Positions 8,982-17,919 of a DNA stretch of 64,000 nucleotides are shown here, piece after piece. The notes beneath the pieces were generated by a model. That model did no database searches, was not told the DNA's origin, and worked only from the letters and a program-made list of their open reading frames with translations. Each line of letters starts with the position of its first letter. The stretch's first letter is position 1. The stretch is taken from positions 124,001 through 188,000 of the forward strand of contig NZ_BNAU01000009.1 of NCBI RefSeq assembly GCF_014653945.1. The letters run 5' to 3'. The translations under genes and the position numbers were made by a program. The DNA is from Amycolatopsis deserti. Lineage in GTDB: Bacteria > Actinomycetota > Actinomycetes > Mycobacteriales > Pseudonocardiaceae.

Positions 8982-9640
8982 TCGAGGAGTTCTACGAGGT
9001 CCTGCGGCGACGGCGGGACGTGCGGGCGGAGTTCACCGGCGAGCCCATCGACGACGACGTCCTGGCCCGCATCCTGGAGGCCGCGCACTCCGCGCCCAGC
9101 GTCGGCCTCACCCAGCCGTGGGATTTCGTGCTCGTCGAGAGCACCCGGACGCGCACCGCGTTCCGCGACCACGTGCTCGCCGAGCGCGAGGTGTTCGCCG
9201 CGTCGCTGCCGCCGGAGCGCCGCGAGACGTTCGCCCCGATCAAGATCGAAGGCATCCTGTCCTCGAGCCTCGGCGTGGTCGTGACCTACGACGAAAGCCG
9301 CGGCGCACCGGACGTGCTCGGCCGCCACGCGATCGCCGACGCCGGCCTGTACTCGGTGTGCCTGGCGATCCAGAACCTCTGGCTGGCCGCCACCGCCGAG
9401 GGACTCGGCGTCGGCTGGGTCAGCTTCTACCGCGAAGATTTCCTGCGCGACCTGCTCGGCATCCCGGCGAACGTCCGGCCGGTCGCCTGGCTCTGCCTCG
9501 GCCCGGTGAGCGAACTCCAGGACATTCCGGACCTGGAGCGGCACGGCTGGCGCCGGCGCCGCCCGCTGTCGGCGGCGACGCACCGTGAGCGGTTCCGAAC
9601 ACCCCCATCCCGAAGCGAGCGCGAGGAAGCATCGCGATAG
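8978..9640 (+). CDS. bluB: 5,6-dimethylbenzimidazole synthase
   Basis: BluB is a flavin-destructase of the nitroreductase fold that consumes FMNH2 and oxygen to make the lower ligand of B12. The 220-residue protein has RRRDVRAEFTGEPID at the start, AHSAPSVGLTQPWDF near residue 35, and AIQNLWLAATAEGLGVGWVSFY in the C-terminal half, all typical. The ATG overlaps the cobK stop by 4 bases. Its presence indicates that the organism makes its own dimethylbenzimidazole under aerobic conditions. The 3' end carries the -10 element of the next gene. Confidence 0.92.
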   Translation: MIEEFYEVLRRRRDVRAEFTGEPIDDDVLARILEAAHSAPSVGLTQPWDFVLVESTRTRTAFRDHVLAEREVFAASLPPERRETFAPIKIEGILSSSLGVVVTYDESRGAPDVLGRHAIADAGLYSVCLAIQNLWLAATAEGLGVGWVSFYREDFLRDLLGIPANVRPVAWLCLGPVSELQDIPDLERHGWRRRRPLSAATHRERFRTPPSRSEREEASR

Positions 9641-9650
9641 CGTTCTCCCA

Positions 9651-12600
9651 ATGTGGATGGCCAGCAGGACACCTACTGTCGCACCGGATGAGGTGACCGA
9701 CCCGGACCAGCCGGGCGCGTCGGAGGGCACCTCACCCGAGCGACCTCGCACGTTCTTGTGGCGGCTGCTCGCCGTCGTACTGGGTCTGTTCGCCGCCGCC
9801 TGCGCGGTGGCCTACCCGTTGATGCCGGTCGTCCAGGACACGGCGAAGATCGTGTGGCCGGCGGGCAGCGACACCCGCCCGGTGAACGCCCCGCTCGTCG
9901 GCTACTGGGCGCAGGACCTGCAGGTGGCCCTGCCGTGCGCGACGATCCAGTCGCTCGACGGCCGCACCGCCGGCGCGGGGCTGCTGTTCTCCACCGTGCC
10001 GCCGGCCCGCGCGGGCAACGGCGCCGGGATGCAGCTGAACGTCCAGGACGGCGTGCTCACCGCCACCAGCCGCGGCCAGCAGGTCGCGCGCCAGCCGCTG
10101 CCCGCCACCGGGTGCGACGTGCGGGTGAGCTCGACCGCGACGCACACCACGCTGTCGGTGGCCGGCACCCCGGTCTACGACTCCGGCGGTGACGTCCGGC
10201 CGCGCGTGCTGGGCATCTACACCGACATCTCCGCGGCCCGGGACCCGATCGCGGGCCTGTCGGTCGGCATCACCCCGGACACCCGCTACCAGTCGTCCCC
10301 CACCGGGCTGAAGGTCGGCATCGGCGTGTTCGCCCTGCTGTCGCTGATCGGCTGCCTGATCGCGGTCAACCGGCTGGACTCGGGCACCGCGCGCCGCGCG
10401 CCGCGGTGGGCGCCGATCGGCTGGTGGAAGCTCACCAAGCGGGACGTGACCGTCTTCGGCGTGCTCGGCGCGTGGGTGTTCATCGGGCCGGTCACCTCCG
10501 ACGACGGCTACATCCTGACCATGGCCAGAGTCGCCGACCAGGTCGGCTACCTGACCAACTACCACCGCTGGTTCGGCGTCGCGGAGGCGCCGTTCGGGTG
10601 GAACGACCACATCTACGAGCTGATGGCGACGGTGTCCACGGTGCCGCCGTGGATCCGGCTGCCGTCGTTCCTGCTCGGCGTGCTGAGCTGGCTGCTGATC
10701 TCCCGTGAGGTGCTGCCGCGGCTGGGCAAGGAGGTCCGGATCAGCCCGGCGGCGGGCTGGGCCGCGGCCGTGGTGTTCCTGGTGTGGTGGCTGCCGTTCA
10801 ACAACGGTGTCCGCCCCGAGCCGTGGGCCGCGCTGGGCTCGCTGATCGCGCTGTGCGCGGTGGAGCGCGCGCTGGTCACGCGGCGCCTGCTGCCGCTGTG
10901 CCTCGGCCTGATCGGGGCCGCGTTCGCGCTGGCCGCGACGCCGACCGCGCTGATCGCGGTGGCGCCGTTCCTGGTCGCCGCGAAGCCGCTGTTCCACCTG
11001 CTGCGCAGCCGCGCCCGCGACTCCGGGTGGCTCGCGGTGCTGGCGCCGATCGCGGCGGCCGGGTTCATCGTGCTGGTCGTGGTCTTCGCCGACCAGACGT
11101 TCTCCACGGTGATGGAGGCGACCCGCCTGCGCGGCTCGGTCGGCCCCAACAAGTCCTGGTACGAGGAGCTCTCGCGTTACGAGCTGCTGTTCGAAAACAG
11201 CGCGGACGGCGCGCTGACCCGCCGGTTCCCGGTGCTGCTGCTGATCCTGTGCACCGGCACCTGCCTGGTGGTGCTGCTGCGCCGCGGCCGCATCCAGGGC
11301 GCGGCACTGGGCCCGGCCCGGCGGCTGATCGGCACCGTGGCGCTGTTCTTCCTGCTGCTGGCCCTGACCCCGACCAAGTGGACGCACCACTTCGGCGCGT
11401 TCGCCGGCGTCGGGGCGGCGATGGCGGCGCTGACCGCGCTGGCGACGAGTTCGACGGTGCTGCGTTCGCGGCGCAACCGCGCGGCGTTCACCGCCGGGTT
11501 GCTGGTGGTGTCCGCGCTGGCCGCCACGGGCCCGAACGCGTACTGGTTCGTGTCCAGCCTCGGCGTGCCGTGGTGGGACAAGGCGCCCTCGATCAAGGGC
11601 TGGCACCTGTCCACCGCGCTGCTGGCGGCCGCGGCGGTGGCGGCGGTGTTCGCGTTCGTGGAGAACGTGCGCATGCAGCGCCCGGGCGCGCCGCCGCCGG
11701 TGCAGGAGCGGCGCGGGCGCGCGCTGCGGCTGGGCGCGACGTCGCTGGTCGTGGTGTGCGGCGCGGTCGTGGTGTTCGAGGTCGCCAGCATGGCGAAGTC
11801 GATCCAGAAGCAGATGTCGACGGGCAGCTACAGCCTCGCCGCGGCGAACGTGGACCACCTGTTCGGCAAGAGCTGCAACCTGTCCGACCACGTGATGGTC
11901 GAGCAGGACCCGGTGTCCAGCATGCTCAAGCCGGTGTCCGCGGTGACCGTGCCGGCGGAGACGCCCGCGCAGGAGAACTCGACGCTGCCGCGTCCGGAAG
12001 ACGAGGGCAACGAGAAGACCTCGGCTGGCTTCCACACCAACGGCAACGGTGACGACGACCCGCTGAACGCGCCGCCGCACGGCTTCACCACGGCGACCGT
12101 GCCGATGTGGAGCAGCTACCACGAGGGCTCGGCGACCGGCCGGCTGCGCACCGACTGGTACGCGCTGCCGGACCAGCACGCCGGCGCGCAGGTGACGATC
12201 GCCGCCGCGGCGCCCCCGGGCAAGGCGACGAGCGTGGCGCTGGAGTTCGGCAAGGACACCCCGGCCGGGGTCGAGGTGGTCAAGTCGACGACCGTGCTGG
12301 CGCCCAACGTCGGCACCGGCGCGACGACGGACGAGACGAAGTGGGCCGACGAGCGGCTCGACATCGGCGACCTGCCCGCGGACGTCAACCGGGTGCGCGT
12401 GGTGGCCAAGGACGACGACATCACCGGCGACGGGTGGGTCGCGGTGAGCGCCCCGCGTGTGCCGACGTTCACCACGCTCACGCAGCGGGTCGGCAGCGCG
12501 CCGGTGTACATGGACTGGCCCGCGGCGTTCGTGTACCCGTGCATGAACCCGGTCGCCTCGCACGACGGCATCTCGCAGATCCCGGCGTACCGCATCACCG

Positions 12601-12866
12601 CGGGCGACCTGGCCGCGGAGGCCGGGGTGGCGGACAACATCGGCGGCGGGCCGAACGGGTGGATCGAGGAGCTGGCCGACCAGCCCGAGGTGCCGAGCTA
12701 CCTGGAGGGCGACCAGTCCGGCCGCTCGTGGGGACGCCTGCTGCAGATCGAGCCCTTCACCGACGGCGTGGCGCCCCAGGTCGAACACGGCACGGAGACG
12801 ATGTGGGGCTGGCAGAGCCCCGGCCCCGGCCCACAGCAACCAAACGGATCCACACCGACGCGGTGA
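9651..12866 (+). CDS. EmbA/B/C-family arabinosyltransferase (GT-C, polytopic membrane)
   Basis: Large membrane glycosyltransferase (1071 residues) that uses decaprenyl-phospho-arabinose to build cell-wall arabinan. An N-terminal transmembrane helix is followed by an extracytoplasmic jelly-roll domain. The GT-C catalytic motif VTSDDGYILTMAR lies near residues 281-293, then a series of hydrophobic segments, then a C-terminal carbohydrate-binding domain (about residues 700-1060) containing RTDWYALPD and SWGRLLQIEP. Start ATG 9651 is preferred because TAGCGT at 9638-9643 stands 7 bases upstream (leaderless pattern); GTG 9585 inside bluB is in frame but less likely. Emb A, B and C cannot be told apart. 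A strong hairpin terminates it. Confidence 0.92.
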   Translation: MWMASRTPTVAPDEVTDPDQPGASEGTSPERPRTFLWRLLAVVLGLFAAACAVAYPLMPVVQDTAKIVWPAGSDTRPVNAPLVGYWAQDLQVALPCATIQSLDGRTAGAGLLFSTVPPARAGNGAGMQLNVQDGVLTATSRGQQVARQPLPATGCDVRVSSTATHTTLSVAGTPVYDSGGDVRPRVLGIYTDISAARDPIAGLSVGITPDTRYQSSPTGLKVGIGVFALLSLIGCLIAVNRLDSGTARRAPRWAPIGWWKLTKRDVTVFGVLGAWVFIGPVTSDDGYILTMARVADQVGYLTNYHRWFGVAEAPFGWNDHIYELMATVSTVPPWIRLPSFLLGVLSWLLISREVLPRLGKEVRISPAAGWAAAVVFLVWWLPFNNGVRPEPWAALGSLIALCAVERALVTRRLLPLCLGLIGAAFALAATPTALIAVAPFLVAAKPLFHLLRSRARDSGWLAVLAPIAAAGFIVLVVVFADQTFSTVMEATRLRGSVGPNKSWYEELSRYELLFENSADGALTRRFPVLLLILCTGTCLVVLLRRGRIQGAALGPARRLIGTVALFFLLLALTPTKWTHHFGAFAGVGAAMAALTALATSSTVLRSRRNRAAFTAGLLVVSALAATGPNAYWFVSSLGVPWWDKAPSIKGWHLSTALLAAAAVAAVFAFVENVRMQRPGAPPPVQERRGRALRLGATSLVVVCGAVVVFEVASMAKSIQKQMSTGSYSLAAANVDHLFGKSCNLSDHVMVEQDPVSSMLKPVSAVTVPAETPAQENSTLPRPEDEGNEKTSAGFHTNGNGDDDPLNAPPHGFTTATVPMWSSYHEGSATGRLRTDWYALPDQHAGAQVTIAAAAPPGKATSVALEFGKDTPAGVEVVKSTTVLAPNVGTGATTDETKWADERLDIGDLPADVNRVRVVAKDDDITGDGWVAVSAPRVPTFTTLTQRVGSAPVYMDWPAAFVYPCMNPVASHDGISQIPAYRITAGDLAAEAGVADNIGGGPNGWIEELADQPEVPSYLEGDQSGRSWGRLLQIEPFTDGVAPQVEHGTETMWGWQSPGPGPQQPNGSTPTR

Positions 12867-12870
12867 CGAG

Positions 12871-12896
12871 AAGGCCCCTCCAGCCGGAGGGGCCTT
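12871..12896. terminator. Bidirectional intrinsic-type hairpin
   Basis: Perfect 11-bp inverted repeat AAGGCCCCTCC / GGAGGGGCCTT with a 4-base loop. It lies between the convergent ends of the arabinosyltransferase (stop 12866) and cobIJ (stop 12903). A short T-rich stretch (TTCTTG) follows on the plus strand and the reversed AA stands at the other end, so it can serve both genes. Confidence 0.9.
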
Positions 12897-12902
12897 CTTG
12901 CG

Positions 12903-14393
12903 TCAGTAAGACCGCGGAGTCCAAACAAACCCGTGATCAACACGCGTCCGCGACGACCCGACGATCACCAAACACCGCATATCCACCACCGCGGGATCGA
13001 ACTCCCCCAAGGACGTCACGGTCACCGACTCCTCGGCACCCCCGACATCCCTCGCCACGACAACGGGCGTCGAAACGGACCGATGCCGCAGCAGCACCTC
13101 CCGCGCCCGCACCAGCTGCTCGGTCCGCGTCCGCGAAGCCGGGTTGTACAGAGCCACCACCAGATCCGCGACCCCCGCAGCCTCCAGCCGCCGCTCGATG
13201 ATCTCCCAAGGCTTCAACCGATCCGACAGCGACAGCACGCAGTAGTCGTGCCCCAGCGGCGCCCCAACCCGAGCCGCCGCCGCGGAAGCAGCCGTCACGC
13301 CCGGAATCACCCGCACCCGCACCGGCTCTTCCCACGAAGCCGCCTGCTCCAGCACCGCGGAAGCCATCGCGAACACCCCAGGATCACCCGAGGACACCAC
13401 AGCCACCCGAGCACCCGAGGCGGCCAAGGAAAGCGCATGACGCGCCCGATCCGCCTCGACCCGGTTCCCCGACGCGTGCCGCACCTGCCCGGCCCGCTGC
13501 GGCACCTTCGCCACGTACGGCCCGTACCCGACGATGTGCTCAGCCTCGGCCAGCGCCTCCGAAGCCTCCGGCGTCAGCCACTCCGGCCCGGCCGGCCCCA
13601 GCCCGACGACCACGACCTCGCCGCCGTCCACCTGGGCCACCGGCGGAGCAGCGGCCGGCTCCTTCCGCGACGCGTAAGCCGGGCTCGGCACCAGCGCCAG
13701 CGAGAAGTACGGCACGGTCGACGGATCAACCGAGGCGAACGGCTCGACGCGCTGGTTGTCCCACGTCGCCCGCTCCACGTAGTACGCCTCGTCCAGCCGC
13801 CCCGACTCCGCCAGCGCCTCGCGCACCGACGAGAACGTGCGGCCCAGCTTCATCACCGCCGCGGCCTGGGTGTCCGCCAGCCGCCGCGCCAGCTCCGGCG
13901 CGGGCAGCGTCCCGGGCAGCACCGTCAGCACCTCGTCGCGCTGCACCAGCGGCTTGCCCAGCACCGCCGAGGCCGCCGAAACCGACGTCACGCCGGGCAC
14001 CGCCTCGGCCTCGTACCGGTCGCACAGCCGCTCGTGCATGTACATGTACGAGCCGAAGAAGAACGGGTCTCCCTCGCACAGCACCACCACGTCCCGCCCG
14101 GCGTCCAGGTGCTCGGCCAGCCGTTTCGCGCTCAGCTCGTAGAACTCGGCGATCGCGCCCTCGTACCCGCCCGGGTGGTCGGTGCCCTCGGTCGTCACCG
14201 GGTACATCAGCCGTTCCTCGATCTGCCCCTCGCGCAGGTACGGCTCGGCCACCGAGCGCGCGATGCTGCGCCCGTGCCGCGCGCAGTGGTAGGCGATCAC
14301 GTCGGCCTCGCCGATCAGCCGCGCCGCCTTGACCGTCATCAGCTCCGGGTCGCCCGGGCCGAGCCCGACGCCCCACAGCTTGCCCGTCTTCAT
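12903..14393 (-). CDS. cobIJ: Fused precorrin-2 C20- / precorrin-3B C17-methyltransferase
   Basis: A 496-residue fusion of two tetrapyrrole methylases. The CobI half (residues 1 to about 240) has LWGVGLGPGDPELMTVKA, VVVLCEGDPFFFGSY and AVPGVTSVSAASA. The CobJ half (about 250-496) has VVVVGLGPAGPEWLTPEA, VVSSGDPGVFAMA and VIPGVTAASAAAARVG. It performs the C20 methylation of precorrin-2 and the ring-contracting C17 methylation after CobG. The CobI-CobJ fusion is usual in actinobacteria. The ATG overlaps the cobH stop by 4 bases, making it the last gene of the cobG-cobH-cobIJ unit, which ends at the 12.87-kb hairpin. Confidence 0.95.
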   Translation of the reverse strand: MKTGKLWGVGLGPGDPELMTVKAARLIGEADVIAYHCARHGRSIARSVAEPYLREGQIEERLMYPVTTEGTDHPGGYEGAIAEFYELSAKRLAEHLDAGRDVVVLCEGDPFFFGSYMYMHERLCDRYEAEAVPGVTSVSAASAVLGKPLVQRDEVLTVLPGTLPAPELARRLADTQAAAVMKLGRTFSSVREALAESGRLDEAYYVERATWDNQRVEPFASVDPSTVPYFSLALVPSPAYASRKEPAAAPPVAQVDGGEVVVVGLGPAGPEWLTPEASEALAEAEHIVGYGPYVAKVPQRAGQVRHASGNRVEADRARHALSLAASGARVAVVSSGDPGVFAMASAVLEQAASWEEPVRVRVIPGVTAASAAAARVGAPLGHDYCVLSLSDRLKPWEIIERRLEAAGVADLVVALYNPASRTRTEQLVRAREVLLRHRSVSTPVVVARDVGGAEESVTVTSLGEFDPAVVDMRCLVIVGSSRTRVDHGFVWTPRSY

Positions 14394-15013
14394 TCGACCT
14401 CGCTCGCGAGCGCGTTGATCGCCGACACGGCCATGGCGCTGCCGCCGCGGCGCCCGTGCACCACCAGGTACGGCGCGGGCGCGCGCTTGACCAGCTCCTC
14501 CTTGGACTCGGCGGCGCCGACGAACCCGACCGGCACGCCGATGATCGCGGCCGGCACCCCGGCGCCTTCCTCGATCATCTCCAGCAGCCGGAACAACGCC
14601 GTCGGCGCGTTGCCGATCGCCACCACCGAGCCGGCCAGCTCGTCCCGCCACAGCTCGAGCGCGGCCGCGGACCGGGTGGTGCCCATCCGCTCGGCCAGCG
14701 CGGGCACCCGCTCGTCGGACAGCGTGCACACGATCTCGTTCGACGCGGGCAAGCGCTTGCGGGTCACGCCGCTGGCGATCATCTGCGCGTCGCACAGCAC
14801 CGGCGCGCCACCGCGCAGCGCGGCGCGGGCCGATTCGACCAGGTCGAGCGAGTAGGCGAGGTCGTCGACCAGGTCGACCATCCCGCACGAGTGGATCATG
14901 CGGACCGCGACCGGCTCCAGGTCCTCCGGCAGGATCGCGAGGTCGGCCTCCTCGCGGATCGTGGCGAACGAGTGGCGGTAGATCTCCGCCCCGTCGCGGA
15001 TGTAGTCGATCAC
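14390..15013 (-). CDS. cobH: Precorrin-8X methylmutase
   Basis: CobH/CbiC moves a methyl group from C11 to C12 to give hydrogenobyrinic acid. The 207-residue protein shows the family N-terminus YIRDGAEIYRHSFATIREEADL with the catalytic histidine in MIHSCGMVDL near residue 44, then VLCDAQMIASGVTR and a PAAIIGVPVGFVGAAESKE segment. GTG 15011-15013 is chosen because it gives the family start MIDYIRDG and is preceded by AAGGGAA. It overlaps both neighbours by 4 bases. Confidence 0.94.
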   Translation of the reverse strand: MIDYIRDGAEIYRHSFATIREEADLAILPEDLEPVAVRMIHSCGMVDLVDDLAYSLDLVESARAALRGGAPVLCDAQMIASGVTRKRLPASNEIVCTLSDERVPALAERMGTTRSAAALELWRDELAGSVVAIGNAPTALFRLLEMIEEGAGVPAAIIGVPVGFVGAAESKEELVKRAPAPYLVVHGRRGGSAMAVSAINALASEVE

Positions 15014-16059
15014 GCTGTTCCCTTCTGGTATCCCTCGCTGCCCGCGAGCATGTCGACGTGCGGCTCGTGCGGTCGCCCGCACCGCCGTTCGCATCCGGAG
15101 AAGTGCATCCGCACCCCGGCGGGGACGCGGGGCATCATCGCCCGCGCGTCCGCCCGCACATCGGCACGTGACTTCGCGCAGCCCGGCCGTCCGATGCACG
15201 CGCTGATCCCCAGGCCCGGCGCATCCGGATCGGTCACCAGGCCCGGCGCGTCCAGGCCGCGCGGCACCACGACCGACCGCCACGGCGTCACCACGATCTC
15301 CCCCAGCGCCCGCAGGTCCGCGGCCGCGAGCTGCCCCAGCACCGGGGCGCCCACCACCCCGGCGAGCCCGTCGTCGCGGGTGAACGGCCCGATCGGCACC
15401 CCCGGCGACGACGGCGGCCGCTCACCCGCGGGCAACGCCGGAAGCTCCCGCACCCGCCACGCGCTGCCCCGGACCTCCAGGAACCACAACGCCTTCCGCA
15501 CGAGCGCGTCGACCGCCCCGGTGAACGGCACCCGCTCACCGGTGTCCCGGCCCGCGAGCAGCACCGCGCCGGTCGACGAGTCCAGCGCCCGCCAGCACAC
15601 GTCCGCGTCCTCGCCGGACACGTCGCCGCGGCCGTCGTCGAGGGCGAACAGGAACCGGCCCGGCAGGGCGGCCAGCTCGGGCCGCGCGCACACCGCCCGG
15701 TCCAGTTCGAACACCGTGGCCCGGACATCCACCAGCCCGCCGGCGAGCCCGCTCAGCGGCGAGGCCAGGTAGTTGCGCACCCGCTCGTGCGCGGGCGCGG
15801 GCAGCAGCCCGGCGGCCGACAGGCGGGCGGCCAGCTCCCCGGTGTCCCGCGACAGGCCGCGCAGCTGGATGTTGCCGCGCGAGGTCAGGTGCACCGACCC
15901 GTCGCCGAGGTCTTCGGCGCAGGAGGCCAGCACGCGCGCCTGCTCCGCGCTCACCCGCCCGCCGGGCAGCCGGATCCTGGCGAGGGCGCCGTCGGCGGCG
16001 TCGTGCGTGGCGAAGACACCCGGGCACGCGTCGGGGCGGACACGTCCGGGAGGGGCCAT
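15010..16059 (-). CDS. cobG: Precorrin-3B synthase (CobG, ferredoxin-nitrite/sulfite reductase-like)
   Basis: Oxygen-dependent enzyme that hydroxylates C20 and forms the gamma-lactone before ring contraction. The 349-residue protein has the two ferredoxin-like halves of the nitrite/sulfite reductase fold. Four cysteines (about 288, 294, 323 and 327, spaced C-x5-C-x28-C-x3-C) can hold the [4Fe-4S] cluster. ATG 16057-16059 (MAPPGRVRPDACPG) is preferred over an upstream GTG because TACAGT (16066-16071 on this strand) stands 6 bases before it, a leaderless arrangement. It heads the cobG-cobH-cobIJ unit and marks the route as the aerobic one. Confidence 0.92.
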   Translation of the reverse strand: MAPPGRVRPDACPGVFATHDAADGALARIRLPGGRVSAEQARVLASCAEDLGDGSVHLTSRGNIQLRGLSRDTGELAARLSAAGLLPAPAHERVRNYLASPLSGLAGGLVDVRATVFELDRAVCARPELAALPGRFLFALDDGRGDVSGEDADVCWRALDSSTGAVLLAGRDTGERVPFTGAVDALVRKALWFLEVRGSAWRVRELPALPAGERPPSSPGVPIGPFTRDDGLAGVVGAPVLGQLAAADLRALGEIVVTPWRSVVVPRGLDAPGLVTDPDAPGLGISACIGRPGCAKSRADVRADARAMMPRVPAGVRMHFSGCERRCGRPHEPHVDMLAGSEGYQKGTA

Positions 16060-16108
16060 GCGCTCACTGTAAACGGCGGCCGGAGCGCGAAGTATTACCT
16101 GGATCATA

Positions 16109-16126
16109 TGTAGTAGATCTGCTACA
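16109..16126. promoter_or_regulatory. Near-perfect dyad upstream of the ABC-XRE operon
   Basis: TGTAGTAGATCTGCTACA is an 18-bp inverted repeat with one mismatched pair, 37 bases before the ABC ATPase start and 50 bases upstream of cobG. It has the look of a repressor operator. The small XRE protein encoded third in the operon is the obvious candidate ligand (inference), but a TetR- or GntR-type protein from elsewhere could also bind it. Confidence 0.6.
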
Positions 16127-16162
16127 TTTCATCGCACGGGCGTAGCACTGGGGAGAAGATCT

Positions 16163-17077
16163 ATGACAGCGGTGAGCCAGGTCGCGACGCGTCCACCCGA
16201 GCCGCCGGGCGAGGAGCCCGCGCTCGACGTCCGCGGCCTCCGCATGCGGTACGGCGCCAACGACGTGCTCAAGGGCGTGACCTTCCAGGCCACCCGGGGC
16301 GAGGTGCTGGCGCTGCTCGGCCCGAACGGCGCGGGCAAGACGACCACCATCGAGATCCTGGAAGGCTTCCGGATGCGTTCGGCCGGCGAGGTGCGGGTGC
16401 TCGGCGTCGACCCGGCCCGGGGCACCGAAGCCTGGCGCGCGCGGCTGGGCATCGTGCTGCAGTCGTGGCGGGACCACGGCAAGTGGCGCGTGCGGGAGCT
16501 GCTGGCCCACCTCGGCTCGTACTACGTCGACCACCGGCGGCCGTGGGATGTCGACGAGCTGGTCGAGACCGTCGGCCTCACCCCGCACGCGGACAAGCGG
16601 GTCGGCCGGCTCTCCGGCGGGCAGCGGCGGCGGCTGGACGTCGCGATCGGCATCGTCGGCCGCCCCGACCTGCTGTTCCTGGACGAGCCGACCGCCGGGT
16701 TCGACCCGGAGGCGCGCCGCGAGTTCCACGACCTGGTGCACCGGCTGGCCGACGAGTCGGACACCACGATCCTGCTCACCACGCACGACCTGGACGAGGC
16801 CGAGAAACTCGCCGACCGGATCCTCATCCTGGCCGGCGGCACGATCATCGCGAACGGCTCGGCCGAGCAGCTCAGCCGCGAGATGTCCACCGACGCCGAG
16901 GTCCGCTGGACCCGCGACGGGCAGCGGTACGTGCACTCGACCACCGACGCGACGAAGTACGTGCGCGAGCTGTTCGCCCAGTACGGCGAGGAGATCGAGG
17001 ACCTGGAGGTGCGCCGGGCGAGCCTGGAGGACACCTACATGGCGCTGCTGCGCAAGTTCGAGGGAGGCGCGCGATGA
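16163..17077 (+). CDS. ABC transporter ATP-binding protein (ABC-2 exporter type)
   Basis: Nucleotide-binding subunit (304 residues) of a DrrA/CcmA-like exporter. It has Walker A GPNGAGKTT (about residues 53-61), a Q-loop in GIVLQSWRDH, signature LSGGQRRR, Walker B LLFLDEP followed by TAGFDPEARR, and the H-loop in LLTTHDLDE. The C-terminal 80 residues form an extra domain seen in daunorubicin-resistance-type exporters. ATG 16163 follows GGGGAGAAG at 16150-16158. It overlaps the permease by ATGA. The substrate is unknown; the location between cobG and cobN does not by itself mean corrinoid transport. Confidence 0.9.
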   Translation: MTAVSQVATRPPEPPGEEPALDVRGLRMRYGANDVLKGVTFQATRGEVLALLGPNGAGKTTTIEILEGFRMRSAGEVRVLGVDPARGTEAWRARLGIVLQSWRDHGKWRVRELLAHLGSYYVDHRRPWDVDELVETVGLTPHADKRVGRLSGGQRRRLDVAIGIVGRPDLLFLDEPTAGFDPEARREFHDLVHRLADESDTTILLTTHDLDEAEKLADRILILAGGTIIANGSAEQLSREMSTDAEVRWTRDGQRYVHSTTDATKYVRELFAQYGEEIEDLEVRRASLEDTYMALLRKFEGGAR

Positions 17078-17919
17078 CCGCGACCGCTGTGCGTGCCGGG
17101 TTCCAGCGCGGCCTGATCGAGCTGCGGCAGAGCTTCACCACGGTCCAGGACCTGTGGGGGTACTTCTTCCCGACGGTGGTGTTCCTGGTGGTGATGACGC
17201 TGATGAAGGGCTCGGTCATCCCCGGCACCACGTTCTCCCGCGGCTCGATGACCCTGCCCAGCCTGATCGGCGCGAGCGTCGGGTTCAACGCGATGATCAA
17301 CACGATGCAGCAGCTCACGGTCGAGCGCGAAGACGGCACCCTGCTGCGCGCCAAGGCCCTGCCGCACGGCATGACCGGCTACCTGATCGGCAAGATCGTG
17401 CTGGTCTCGGGCATGACGCTGGTGGGCATCGCGCTGCTGATCGTGCCCGGCCTGTTCATGTTCGACGGTCTCCAGGTCGACGCCATGACCTGGGTGACCA
17501 TGGCGTGGGTGCTGGTGGTCGGCCTGGTCGCGACGCTGCCGATCGGCGCGGTGTTCGGGTCGCTGTTCGAGAACCCGCGCACGATGGGCGTGGTCATGCT
17601 GCCGGTGATGGCGCTGGTCGGCACGTCGGGCATCTTCTACCCGATCGGCGAGCTGCCCACCTGGGTCCAGGGCATCGCCCAGGTGTTCCCGCTGTACTGG
17701 CTGGGGCTGGGCATGCGCTCGGCGTTCCTGCCGGAGGGCATGGTGGCCGTGGAGATCGGGCAGTCGTGGCGGACGTGGGAGACGCTCGGGGTGCTCGGCG
17801 CGTGGGCGGTCGCGGGCCTGGTCCTGGCGCCGATCGTGCTGCGTAGGATGGCGCGGCGCGAGTCCGGGTCGACCGTGGCCGCACGGCGGGAGAAGGCACT
17901 ACAGCGGATGCCGGGATGA
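17074..17919 (+). CDS. ABC-2 type transporter permease
   Basis: Membrane subunit (281 residues) with about six hydrophobic segments. These include one near residues 24-42 and strong ones in the LVSGMTLVGIALLIVPGLF, WVLVVGLVATLPIGAVFGSL and VMLPVMALVGTSGIFYPI stretches. The last contains the FYPIGELPTWVQGIAQVFPLYW segment typical of ABC-2 permeases. It is translationally coupled at both ends (ATGA overlaps) to the ATPase and to the XRE regulator, so the three products probably work together in drug, lipid or metabolite export. Confidence 0.88.
   Translation: MTATAVRAGFQRGLIELRQSFTTVQDLWGYFFPTVVFLVVMTLMKGSVIPGTTFSRGSMTLPSLIGASVGFNAMINTMQQLTVEREDGTLLRAKALPHGMTGYLIGKIVLVSGMTLVGIALLIVPGLFMFDGLQVDAMTWVTMAWVLVVGLVATLPIGAVFGSLFENPRTMGVVMLPVMALVGTSGIFYPIGELPTWVQGIAQVFPLYWLGLGMRSAFLPEGMVAVEIGQSWRTWETLGVLGAWAVAGLVLAPIVLRRMARRESGSTVAARREKALQRMPG

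Noticed and set aside
9732-12839. A 1035-codon minus-strand open frame across the arabinosyltransferase
   Set aside because: Composition is Arg/His/Gln/Gly-rich without domains; it mirrors a well-supported membrane enzyme.
16060-16162. A second cobalamin riboswitch before cobG or the ABC genes
   Set aside because: The spacer is only about 100 bases and lacks the GCCACTG box and the GGTGxxAATCC core.
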